The position numbers were made by a program, and so were the translations under genes. The notes under the pieces were generated by a model. The model was not told the DNA's origin, searched no databases, and worked only from the letters and a program-made list of their open reading frames with translations. A stretch of 39,920 nt of DNA from Desulfobacteraceae bacterium (GTDB lineage Bacteria; Desulfobacterota; DSM-4660; Desulfatiglandales; Desulfatiglandaceae): the NCBI GenBank assembly GCA_020349865.1, contig CP070700.1:4270961-4310880 (forward strand), in the 5' to 3' direction. Shown here piece by piece: positions 7,616 to 15,478 of this stretch. The number at the start of each line of letters is the position of its first letter. Position 1 is the stretch's first letter.

Positions 7616-9319
7616 ATGAATACAAGAGAAAAGGAAGATTCTGTAATAGAAAAATACCAAATCTCATCTGCAAGGATGGAATTTGACAAATTCATAGTGC
7701 CGACCGTAACAATTTTTATTGGATTGCTGCTCTGCTTTTTTATGCTTTTCCCATTATGGTCAATCCTAACTATGAGTTTTTTCAAAGGCGGCGAGTTCGG
7801 TTTAGTGAATTTCACCCTTGAAAACTTTCAAAAATATTTTACCACCTCTTATACACTGAATGCTCTCTGGCACAGTCTTTACGTATCTTTTGCCACCACG
7901 ATCATCGTAACCATTGTAATTTTCTTTTTTGCCTATGCCATGACAAGGACAACTATCTCTGGAAAGACTTTTTTCAGGAATATAATTATGATGCCGCTTA
8001 TTGCGCCATCCATTGTTCAGGCACTGGCACTTATTTATCTTTTCGGCAGGAATGGGTTGATTACAGCCCATCTTTTGAAAACGGACTGGAGTATTTACGG
8101 GGCAACAGGCATTATTGTTTCGGAAGTTCTTTATTGTCTGCCCCATGCATTCGTCATTTTGTATACAACACTTTCGGCTGTTGACATCAGGTTGGATGAA
8201 GCAGCGGAGAGCTTAGGGGCAACGCCATTCAAAGTATTTACCCGTATAACTATTCCGTCTGCAAAGTACGGTATCTTCAGCGCAGCCGCTTTGACATTCA
8301 ATCTGACGATTACTGATTTTGGAAACCCTGTGGTCATCGGCGCAGACTACAATGTTCTGGCAACCGAAATTTATGCACAGGTAACAAATCTTTATCGTTT
8401 TGACCTGGGTGCTACCATAAGTATCATCCTGCTCGTTCCTTCGCTTATGGCATTTATGCTTAACTACTACATTTCCCGGAAGACGTTTTCCATGATAAGC
8501 GGTGCTGCAAAACCTGTCATTCCACCTTCAAGACCATTTAAAAAAATCTCATATACAGCCTATTGCGGCTTTGTATCTTTTTCTATTATTTTGGTATTTG
8601 CAACGGTGGTTATCGGTTCTTTTGTCAAGGTATGGCCTTATGACTGGTCTTTGACTTTTCAGCATTACAAGTTTCCATCAATAGGGGGTTATTCCGCAAT
8701 ATGGACGAGTTTCTGGGTTTCTTTGATCGTTGGTGTTGCGGGTGCCTTTATAACGCTGGTCGCAGGCTACGTCATGGAAACAAGAAAAGCATATTTCAAA
8801 CAACTTATATACCTTTTGTCTGTTATGCCGGCGGCAATTCCCGGTCTTGTAATGGGTCTCGGTTACATCCTTGCGTTTAACAAACCCTATTATATCTTTT
8901 ATGGCACGCCATGGATAATTGTGATAAATATTGTCATCTGTAATTTTACCTTGGGCATACTATCCAGTATTTCCAATTTGCGGAATATTGATCCATCAAT
9001 TGAGGAAGCATCCATCAGTCTCGGCGGGGATACGTTTAGAACATTTTTCAAGATAATTTTTCCGCTTTCACGTGTCGCGTTCTTTCAAAATTTTGTCTAT
9101 TTTTTCATGAGGTCCATGACCACAATAAGTGCTGTCATATTTCTTGTTTCCGCTACAGTGCACCTTGCAGCCATAGAAATCATCATGCTTGATAATGACG
9201 GCTGGACAGCAAGTGCCAATGCAATGTGTACCTGCATTATTGTCCTTGTTCTGATAATGCTCGGTGTTTTGCAAATTGTGCAAAAAAAGACAGGCAAACG
9301 AGCTGCTGGATTGGCATAA
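7616..9319 (+). CDS. Fused two-domain ABC transporter permease (PhnU2/FbpB-like)
   Basis: A large inner-membrane permease of about 567 residues holding two copies of the binding-protein-dependent permease domain, each with about six helices. The EAA loops are seen as DEAAESLGATPFKVFTRITIP and IEEASISLGGDTFRTFFKIIFP. Iron (FbpB) and putative aminoethylphosphonate (PhnU2) importers share this fused form. The start is uncertain: a TTG at 7601, an ATG at 7616 and an ATG at 7676 are all in frame with weak ribosome binding sites, and I use 7616. The gap to the ATPase gene is about 60 bases with no obvious terminator, so they form one operon. Fused permease identity is sure; substrate is inferred only. 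Confidence 0.9.
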   Translation: MNTREKEDSVIEKYQISSARMEFDKFIVPTVTIFIGLLLCFFMLFPLWSILTMSFFKGGEFGLVNFTLENFQKYFTTSYTLNALWHSLYVSFATTIIVTIVIFFFAYAMTRTTISGKTFFRNIIMMPLIAPSIVQALALIYLFGRNGLITAHLLKTDWSIYGATGIIVSEVLYCLPHAFVILYTTLSAVDIRLDEAAESLGATPFKVFTRITIPSAKYGIFSAAALTFNLTITDFGNPVVIGADYNVLATEIYAQVTNLYRFDLGATISIILLVPSLMAFMLNYYISRKTFSMISGAAKPVIPPSRPFKKISYTAYCGFVSFSIILVFATVVIGSFVKVWPYDWSLTFQHYKFPSIGGYSAIWTSFWVSLIVGVAGAFITLVAGYVMETRKAYFKQLIYLLSVMPAAIPGLVMGLGYILAFNKPYYIFYGTPWIIVINIVICNFTLGILSSISNLRNIDPSIEEASISLGGDTFRTFFKIIFPLSRVAFFQNFVYFFMRSMTTISAVIFLVSATVHLAAIEIIMLDNDGWTASANAMCTCIIVLVLIMLGVLQIVQKKTGKRAAGLA

Positions 9320-9719
9320 GAGATGCCTGGTTTGTATATCACGGCGAAGACACAAAGGACGAAACATACAAAAAAGACAGTTGTATAAATGTTAATGAGG
9401 GGTGTTATAAAGGATGCTTTTTAAAAAAATAGCTAAGTGCTTCGATTAGCAAATACTGTGACGTATTTTTGAGAGCATATTAACCTCTTTGCTCACTCGT
9501 CTCGGCTGAGCAGTTCGGCCTTGAGTCGTTCGACCTTGAGACCTTTCGGCCCAGAGTTCAAGACCGAGGGGCTCTCCACAGGCTCAGTGCCGAAAGGCTC
9601 GTCGCAGGCAGCACTGAGTCCTGAGTGAATAGGTTAGTCATCGAACTTATAAATCGAAGGACTAAGTCTCTGCTCCCTAAGATTCTCTTCGGTGAATTAT
9701 TACGAAGGAAGGCAATCAA
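9320..9719. repeat. Intergenic region with G/C-rich inverted repeat
   Basis: About 400 bases without a gene. Between about 9490 and 9620 lies a repetitive element rich in TCGGC/GAG words, including the inverted pair CCTTTCGGC (9542-9550) and GCCGAAAGG (9589-9597). It resembles dispersed repeats rather than a coding remnant. The last 100 bases must carry the promoter for the GntR regulator. Confidence 0.45.
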
Positions 9720-10481
9720 TTGAAAGTAGTTGATCCATCAAATCCGATCCCGAAATACCTGCAAATAAGCGCCTGGCTTAAAGAGCTTATTCAGACAGGA
9801 AGGTACAGGAAAGGGGAACAACTGCCTTCTGAAATTGAACTCTCAAAAATGTGTGGGGTAAACAGGAATACTTTAAGACAGGCTATAGCAGAATTAGTAT
9901 CAGCGGGATTATTGAGAAAAGAAAAGGGAATGGGGACCTTTGTTTCATCGACAATGCCCGTTGCTCTTAAACATAGCCTTAAGCGAATTTCCAGTTTCAG
10001 CGACGATCTATGTGAAATTGGTATAAAAGAAAACACTAAAGTTCTAAAAAAAAGTATTGAAGATGCAAATGATCAAGTGGCGAAAACTCTTGTCTTAGGG
10101 GTAAATAGTAAGGTAATCGTAGTTCGTCGCTTGAGGGCTGGAAACGGCATACCATTTATATATGAAGAGAGTTATATACCGTACGATATGTTTAAAAAGA
10201 TTTTGGACATGGACCTAACAGGTTCAATGTATAAAATCATTTCCGAACGCTTCAATATCGTACTTGCATGGTGCGAACAGACAATTAGAGCCGTTAATTT
10301 GAAAGGTAAAATAGCAAGGATTTTGGATCTCCCGGAAAATTCAGCGGGTATTTTCATGGAAAGCATAACCTTTGATGAAAACAGCATACCAGTAGAAGTC
10401 CTTTGCTCATATTACAGGGGAGATAAGTATGTATTCGAAGTGGAACTTGGACGATATCACATACAGGAAAACAATATATAA
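9720..10481 (+). CDS. GntR-family (HutC/UTRA) transcriptional regulator
   Basis: A 253-residue regulator with a winged-helix GntR domain at about 10-75 (PKYLQISAWLKELIQTGRY, then LPSEIELSKMCGVNRNTLRQAI and KGMGTFV) and a UTRA ligand-binding domain at about 95-245. PhnF, a phosphonate regulator, belongs to this subfamily. The start is a TTG preceded at normal distance by AAGGAAGG. Its position between the transporter and the alanine dehydrogenases, and the identical 23-bp sequence in front of both units, suggest it controls both. The effector is probably the imported compound or a breakdown product. Family assignment is sure; targets are inferred. Confidence 0.92.
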   Translation: MKVVDPSNPIPKYLQISAWLKELIQTGRYRKGEQLPSEIELSKMCGVNRNTLRQAIAELVSAGLLRKEKGMGTFVSSTMPVALKHSLKRISSFSDDLCEIGIKENTKVLKKSIEDANDQVAKTLVLGVNSKVIVVRRLRAGNGIPFIYEESYIPYDMFKKILDMDLTGSMYKIISERFNIVLAWCEQTIRAVNLKGKIARILDLPENSAGIFMESITFDENSIPVEVLCSYYRGDKYVFEVELGRYHIQENNI

Positions 10482-10518
10482 ACCCTTGGAAACTAAAATT
10501 ATGTTTTTTTGTTCATGT

Positions 10519-10541
10519 TTGTATATACATCTATAACAATA
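10519..10541. promoter_or_regulatory. Predicted GntR/HutC operator, copy 2
   Basis: An exact 23-base copy of 6337-6359, including the palindrome TGTATATACA (10520-10529). It lies 38 bases after the regulator stop codon and 118 bases before the first alanine dehydrogenase, fitting control of the catabolic genes. Confidence 0.6.
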
Positions 10542-10579
10542 GCTATTGAAGCAACTTTTTCTGGACATGAGGTGAGGAA

Positions 10580-10648
10580 ATGGAAGAAAGAAACATTTTG
10601 GAGAAACTGGTTGAAGTAAGCCCGAGGATGGGCACTACCAGACTATAA
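10580..10648 (+). CDS. Possible 22-residue leader peptide
   Basis: A very short frame starts at an ATG preceded by GAGGTGAGGA at good distance, and ends with TAA 10 bases before the ATG of the first alanine dehydrogenase. The peptide (MEERNILEKLVEVSPRMG and four more residues) matches nothing I recognise. It could be a translated leader coupled to the gene behind it, or the leftover start of a lost gene. Evidence is only the ribosome binding site and position. Confidence 0.3.
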   Translation: MEERNILEKLVEVSPRMGTTRL

Positions 10649-10658
10649 GGAGACCTCT

Positions 10659-11771
10659 ATGAAAGTCGGCGTTTTAAAAGAAATCAAGGCTGAAGAAAAT
10701 CGTGTTTGCATGACTCCTGCGGGGGTGGAGGTGATGAAACAAAACGGGCATACGATTTTGGTGGAAAAGAACGCCGGCACTGGCAGCGGGTTCGATAATG
10801 AAGCTTACGTCAAAGCCGGGGCTGAGGTTGTGTTTGCGACTGAAGAAATTTTTGACCGGTGCGAGATGATTATGCGCGTGAAGGAGCCCCAGCCCTCGGA
10901 GTATGAACTCATCCGGGAAGGACAGATATTTTTCAACTACCTTCACCTGGCCGTGGCAGAAGAACTGGCCCACGCTTTGATCAAAAGTGGTTCCGTCTGT
11001 ATTGCGTACGAAACGATTCAAAAAGAGGGCGGGTCTTTACCTCTGCTTACCCCAATGAGTGAGGTAGCAGGACCTATGGCGGTACAGGAGGGAGCCAAGT
11101 ACCTTGAAATGGCACAAGGCGGGCAAGGCGTTCTGCTGGGCGGTGTACCGGGTGTAGATCCGGGAACGGTACTTATTATCGGCGGTGGCGTCGTTGGAAT
11201 TAATGCCGCCAGGAAGGCCTGCGGTCTGGGAGCAAAAGTATATATCGTCGAGGCGAATCTGGAGCGTTTGCGCTACCTGAGCGATGTAATGCCCAATAAC
11301 TGTTTCCTGGTAATGTCCAGTCCGGCGGCCATTAGGGAATTAGTGCCAATTGCCGATGTGGTCATTGGGTCCGTGCTTGTCACAGGAAGCAAAACACCCA
11401 AATTTGTTACGCGAGAAATGGTAAAAACCATGCGGACCGGTTCGGTGCTGGTGGATGTCGCGATTGATCAGGGCGGGTGCTTTGAAACTTCTAAAGAGAC
11501 AACCCATTCCAATCCGACGTATACGGTTGATGGCATTGTGCATTATGCGGTCAGTAATATGCCGGGGGCGGTCCCCAAAACATCTACCGTGGCACTGACC
11601 AATGCGACGCTTCCGTATGCGATTGAGATAGCGAATAAAGGATGGCAAAAGTCTATGAGGGAGAATCCTGAAATTAAACTTGGCGCCAACGTGGTCAAAG
11701 GCAAAGTGACCTATAAAGGGGTTGCTGACGCCTTTGGTCTTGAGTATGTCCCAGTTGATAGCTTGTTGTAG
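10659..11771 (+). CDS. ald: Alanine dehydrogenase, copy 1
   Basis: A 370-residue cytoplasmic NAD-dependent enzyme that interconverts L-alanine and pyruvate plus ammonia. Family key residues stand at the expected positions: Arg15, Lys75 and His96 for pyruvate binding and catalysis, Asp270 in AIDQGGC, and the Rossmann glycine motif GGGVVG at 175-180 with acidic Glu198 for NAD ribose. One odd change is EVAGPM at 135-140, where copy 2 and most relatives have EVAGRM. It is the first of two tandem copies. With an aminotransferase next door, its likely job is to turn alanine made by transamination back into pyruvate. The operator copy at 10519 lies upstream. Confidence 0.95.
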   Translation: MKVGVLKEIKAEENRVCMTPAGVEVMKQNGHTILVEKNAGTGSGFDNEAYVKAGAEVVFATEEIFDRCEMIMRVKEPQPSEYELIREGQIFFNYLHLAVAEELAHALIKSGSVCIAYETIQKEGGSLPLLTPMSEVAGPMAVQEGAKYLEMAQGGQGVLLGGVPGVDPGTVLIIGGGVVGINAARKACGLGAKVYIVEANLERLRYLSDVMPNNCFLVMSSPAAIRELVPIADVVIGSVLVTGSKTPKFVTREMVKTMRTGSVLVDVAIDQGGCFETSKETTHSNPTYTVDGIVHYAVSNMPGAVPKTSTVALTNATLPYAIEIANKGWQKSMRENPEIKLGANVVKGKVTYKGVADAFGLEYVPVDSLL

Positions 11772-11825
11772 GGTAAGATTCTGTTAATTAGTGGTTGAAC
11801 GAACTTGTTTGGAAAGGAGTTATTT

Positions 11826-12938
11826 ATGGATATCGGAATACTGAAAGAAATCAAGGCTGAAGAAAATCGTGTTTGCATGACTCCCGCGGGGGTGGAGGTG
11901 ATGAAACAAAACGGGCATACAGTTCTGGTGGAAAAAAACGCCGGTACTGGCAGCGGGTATAGTGAGGAAGCCTATATCAATGCCGGAGCTGAGATTGTAG
12001 ATACACCAGCAGAAATTTTTAGCCGCGCGGAAATGGTGATGCATGTTAAAGAACCCCTGCCAGCCGAGTACGAGCTCATAAGGGAGGACCAGATCGTTTT
12101 CACCTATCTTCATCTGGCCGCGGCAGAAGAGCTGACTCGTGTTCTAATAAAAAGCGGCTCCATCAACATTGCCTATGAGACTATTCAAAAGCAGGATGGA
12201 TCTCTACCGTTGCTTACCCCTATGAGCGAAGTGGCCGGCCGAATGGCAATCCAGCAAGGGGCCAAATATCTGGAAATGGCCCAAGGCGGTCATGGCATTC
12301 TTTTGGGCGGTGTGCCCGGAGTAGATCCTGGCTCAGTACTCGTTATCGGTGGCGGAGTGGTTGGTACCCATGCCGCCAAGATGGCCTGTGGCCTGGGAGC
12401 AAAAGTTTATGTTCTCGATATGGATTTAGATCGTTTGCGTTATCTAAGCGATATTATGCCCAGCAACTGTTTTTTAATCATGGCGAGTCCCGCAACTGTC
12501 CGTAAACTCGTAAAGGAAGCCGACGTGGTGGTTGGAGCTGTTCTTATCCCCGGGGCAAAGGCCCCCAAACTGGTCACAAGGGAAATGCTGAAAACCATGA
12601 AGAAGGGGGCGGTGCTGGTGGACGTCGCAATTGATCAAGGCGGATGTTTTGAAACATCAAAAGCGACCACCCATTCTGAACCGACTTATGTTGTTGAGGG
12701 AGTAGTGCACTACTGTGTGGCCAATATGCCGGGGGCTGTCCCCAAAACATCCACCATGGCCCTTACCAATGCGACCCTCCCTTATGCGGTAGAGATAGCG
12801 AACAAAGGATGGCAAAAGGCCATGAGGGAGAATCCTGAAATCAAGCTTGGCGCCAACGTTGTCAAAGGCAAAGTGACCTATAAGGGTGTTGCGGATGCTT
12901 TTGACCTCGAATTTACTCCGATTGACAGTCTGCTATAA
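11826..12938 (+). CDS. ald: Alanine dehydrogenase, copy 2
   Basis: A second full-length alanine dehydrogenase (370 residues). The ATG at 11826 is chosen because GGAAAGGAG precedes it and the product lines up with copy 1 from residue 1; an upstream in-frame start at 11805 would add seven residues. Arg15, Lys75, His96, Asp198 and Asp270 are all present, and EVAGRM is normal here. It lies 54 bases behind copy 1. The DNA of the first ~80 bases and the last ~150 bases is almost the same in both copies, while the middle differs much more, suggesting an old duplication with gene conversion at the ends. It probably serves the same alanine recycling with different kinetics or as the main enzyme. Confidence 0.95.
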   Translation: MDIGILKEIKAEENRVCMTPAGVEVMKQNGHTVLVEKNAGTGSGYSEEAYINAGAEIVDTPAEIFSRAEMVMHVKEPLPAEYELIREDQIVFTYLHLAAAEELTRVLIKSGSINIAYETIQKQDGSLPLLTPMSEVAGRMAIQQGAKYLEMAQGGHGILLGGVPGVDPGSVLVIGGGVVGTHAAKMACGLGAKVYVLDMDLDRLRYLSDIMPSNCFLIMASPATVRKLVKEADVVVGAVLIPGAKAPKLVTREMLKTMKKGAVLVDVAIDQGGCFETSKATTHSEPTYVVEGVVHYCVANMPGAVPKTSTMALTNATLPYAVEIANKGWQKAMRENPEIKLGANVVKGKVTYKGVADAFDLEFTPIDSLL

Positions 12939-12970
12939 TCTTAATTTTCGAGTAAAAGGAGAGAAAGATA

Positions 12971-14059
12971 ATGAAAGAACTAAAAGAATGGTTTGTCCCC
13001 TGGCTGCTGAGTTCAAGAGAGTACAACACAGATATACTTGATAAGGCCTGGGCTAATCCGGATCATGCCAGGCTCATGCTGAATGAAAATCCGATTCCGC
13101 CGTCAGACAAGGTTGTTAACGCAGTTGCTGAGGCTGTGAGAAAAGGGAACCGGTATCCTGATAGCATGAAAAGGTTGAGAACCAAAATAGGCGAAATGTA
13201 TGATCTTGGTCCGGACAATGTCGCCCTTTGTAATGGTTCGTCGGAAATTATTGACGCGATGATGCGTATCTTTTTACAGCCCGGCGATGAGATCATCATG
13301 TCCAATCCGACTTTTGGACTATTTCCTCCCCGGGCGGAATTGTGCGGCGGGAAAGTTGTTCAAATACCTGTGCGTGAAAATGATCTCCAGTATGACGTGG
13401 AAGGAATGCTTGGTGCCATAAATGAGAAAACAAAACTAATCCTGATCATTAATCCCAACAACCCCACCGGTGTTTTTATTGATGATGCGGATCTTGAACG
13501 CTTTTGTGAAACAGGCATACCTCTTTGCATTGATGAGGCATATCTTGACTATCATCCGGAAATTTCTTCAAAAGCCCCTCTAATAAAAAAGTACACGCAG
13601 GTTTTTTTATCCGTAACCCTGTCAAAAGCACACGGTTTTGCTGGCGTAAGATTTGGGTATGTTTTGGGAACAGAAGAAATGATTAGTGCCTTCAATAGAA
13701 TGTTTCTGCCATGGAATGTCAGTCTTATGTCAATGGCTGCCGCTGAGGCGATTCTCGATAACCCGGAGGAGGTTGCGGAAAAGGTAAAGCATAATAATCG
13801 GTGGATGGATATTTTTTATGCAGAAGCACAGAAATTGGGCCTTAAACCTTATAAAGCCCATGGAAACTACATGCTCATTGATGCAACCATGAAAGGTAAA
13901 ACAACAGCAGAAATCCTTCAAGCAGCACTGGATATGGAAAAGATTTTCCTGAAAAGGATATCCCCGATACATGGTAAAGGCGGCTACTTTAGAGTGACTC
14001 CCGGTCTTGATGAAGAGAATGAGAGGTTTTTGAAGTTTATTAGGGCATATTTTGGATAA
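12971..14059 (+). CDS. HisC-like PLP-dependent aminotransferase
   Basis: A 362-residue fold type I, class I/II aminotransferase closest in motif to histidinol-phosphate aminotransferase. LNENPIPPS at 37-45 and RYPD at 61-64 are the HisC-type substrate entrance, NPNNPTG (161-167) holds Asn164, CIDEAYLDY has Asp188, SKAHGFAGVRFGY carries the PLP lysine Lys219, and FRVTPG near 341 holds the C-terminal carboxylate- or phosphate-binding Arg. No other histidine genes are nearby, and it sits 32 bases after alanine dehydrogenase and 36 bases before a class II aldolase. A role in catabolism of an amino compound, possibly a phosphorylated or phosphonated amino alcohol, with pyruvate as amino acceptor is an inference. 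Confidence 0.85.
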   Translation: MKELKEWFVPWLLSSREYNTDILDKAWANPDHARLMLNENPIPPSDKVVNAVAEAVRKGNRYPDSMKRLRTKIGEMYDLGPDNVALCNGSSEIIDAMMRIFLQPGDEIIMSNPTFGLFPPRAELCGGKVVQIPVRENDLQYDVEGMLGAINEKTKLILIINPNNPTGVFIDDADLERFCETGIPLCIDEAYLDYHPEISSKAPLIKKYTQVFLSVTLSKAHGFAGVRFGYVLGTEEMISAFNRMFLPWNVSLMSMAAAEAILDNPEEVAEKVKHNNRWMDIFYAEAQKLGLKPYKAHGNYMLIDATMKGKTTAEILQAALDMEKIFLKRISPIHGKGGYFRVTPGLDEENERFLKFIRAYFG

Positions 14060-14095
14060 ATCGGTCTTTAACCTGAAGGCTACAAGGAGGAGACA

Positions 14096-14971
14096 ATGTC
14101 AATAGTAAATGCAAAAGAGATGCTTTTGAAAGCCACGGATGAAAAGTATGCGGTTGGCGCGTTTAATATTACCAATCTCATACAAATGGAAGCAGTAGTA
14201 GAGGCCGCAGTGAAAAGGAATGCTCCACTCATAATCCAGACATCTGTGACGCCATCAAAATTTTTGGGCCCCAGAGTTCTGGCTACTCTTTACAAGACGT
14301 TGGCAGAATCCGCGCCGATACCCATTTGTTTACATCTGGATCATTGCACTGATGTCGAATATTGCAAAGAGTGTGCTGATGCAGGTTATACAAATATTAT
14401 GATCGACGCATCAAAGCAGGTTTTTCAAGAAAATATAAAACAAACCAAGGAAGTGTGCGACTATTGCCATGGGATTGGAGACATTTCAGTGGAAGGAGAA
14501 CTGGGCACGGTTTCAGGTATTGAAGACCAGGTCAAAGTTGCGGAAGACGAGGCTGCTTTATGTGATCCGCAACAGGCATTAGAGTTTGTTGAGCAAACAG
14601 GCGTCGATATTTTTGCGCCGGCAATTGGAACCGCACACGGGGTATATAAGACAAAGAATCCAAAATTAGACTTTGAGAGGTTGAAAAAGATATCAGAGTT
14701 GATTAACGGGGACGAAACAAAGGTCCCCCTTGTGATTCATGGTGGAACAGGCCTGCAGCCAGACGTATCAAAAAAACTGGTGTCTCTTGGAGGTTCAAAA
14801 TTCAATATATCAACGGATTTAAAACATGCACTGATTGATACCACTCACAACTATATTTCATCTCACAGGGACGAATATAACCCTGGCAAAATTGATATAG
14901 CCGTTAAAAAGGCTATTATGAGCAGGGTCGAGTACTGGATTGATATACTTGGATGTGCTGATAAGGCGTAA
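14096..14971 (+). CDS. Class II fructose-bisphosphate aldolase family protein
   Basis: A 291-residue zinc aldolase of the FbaA/GatY/KbaY family. The catalytic and metal motifs are seen: HLDH (80-83, Asp82 and His83), VEGELG (132-137), GTAHGVY with His181, and VIHGGTGL with His215; NISTDL near 237-242 is the phosphate-binding end. A normal ribosome binding site (AAGGAGGAG) precedes the ATG. The enzyme cleaves or forms ketose phosphates. It ends the apparent operon that starts with the alanine dehydrogenases, so it may cleave the keto product made by the HisC-like aminotransferase. The substrate is unknown; a plain glycolytic role cannot be excluded. Confidence 0.9.
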   Translation: MSIVNAKEMLLKATDEKYAVGAFNITNLIQMEAVVEAAVKRNAPLIIQTSVTPSKFLGPRVLATLYKTLAESAPIPICLHLDHCTDVEYCKECADAGYTNIMIDASKQVFQENIKQTKEVCDYCHGIGDISVEGELGTVSGIEDQVKVAEDEAALCDPQQALEFVEQTGVDIFAPAIGTAHGVYKTKNPKLDFERLKKISELINGDETKVPLVIHGGTGLQPDVSKKLVSLGGSKFNISTDLKHALIDTTHNYISSHRDEYNPGKIDIAVKKAIMSRVEYWIDILGCADKA

Positions 14972-15478
14972 GGAATTAGTTGGTCATAAGTGAACTAAAG
15001 TGATCTAAAGTGTCTAAAGTTGGAGGCAGTATCTGACATTTTCAAATCGTATACAGTTCCAGAAGAAGACTTGGCTGAGTTATCTGTTTGCGTATCTGCC
15101 TGTGCGTAGCACACAGACAGGCGGGCACAAACAGGCAAGCTGATCAAAATCCTCGGTTACGTACTGTTAGTGCTTCTTACTATTAATAATGACTGTATTA
15201 CCTTAATTGAGCCAAAAGGTGCTAAAAAATCCCCTCTATCTCCCCTTTACAAAAGGGGAGGACTTATGCTTCCCCCTTTAAAAGGGGGATCGAGGGGGAT
15301 TTCGTTTGATCAATGTGGAAAGATATCTGCCTACTTTATAAAGTGCCAATGGGTGAGCTATGAAAGAAGCTTTATAGTTTTGCAAGAGCCGTGTGTGCCA
15401 ACACATCTATCGAAAATCCAGAGTTTTGTTTCGCTCAATTATGGTTTTACCAAAAATCAAGCAAAGGAAGGAGAGATC
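14972..15478. other. Intergenic region with three repeat elements
   Basis: About 507 bases without a real gene, although a frame is open upstream of the dehydratase start. It holds short direct repeats of CTAAAGTG type at 14989-15021, a hairpin GCCTGTGCG...ACAGACAGGC at 15098-15122, and the C/T-A/G palindromic repeat at 15229-15300. The promoter for the dehydratase should lie in the last 150 bases. Confidence 0.5.
15229..15300. repeat. C5T3/A3G5 palindromic intergenic repeat, copy 2
   Basis: Two hairpins, CCCCTTTACAAAAGGGG and CCCCCTTTAAAAGGGGG, sit in the same arrangement as at 6151-6231. The two copies are about 9 kb apart and point to a repeat family in this genome. Confidence 0.65.

Noticed and set aside
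12971..14059. Annotation as a true histidinol-phosphate aminotransferase (hisC).
   Set aside because: No histidine biosynthesis genes are nearby, and the operon with alanine dehydrogenases and an aldolase points to a catabolic role, so no gene symbol is given.
15170..15478. An in-frame N-terminal extension of the 4-hydroxybutyryl-CoA dehydratase.
   Set aside because: The extension translates a palindromic repeat, while a strong ribosome binding site and the family length put the start at 15479.
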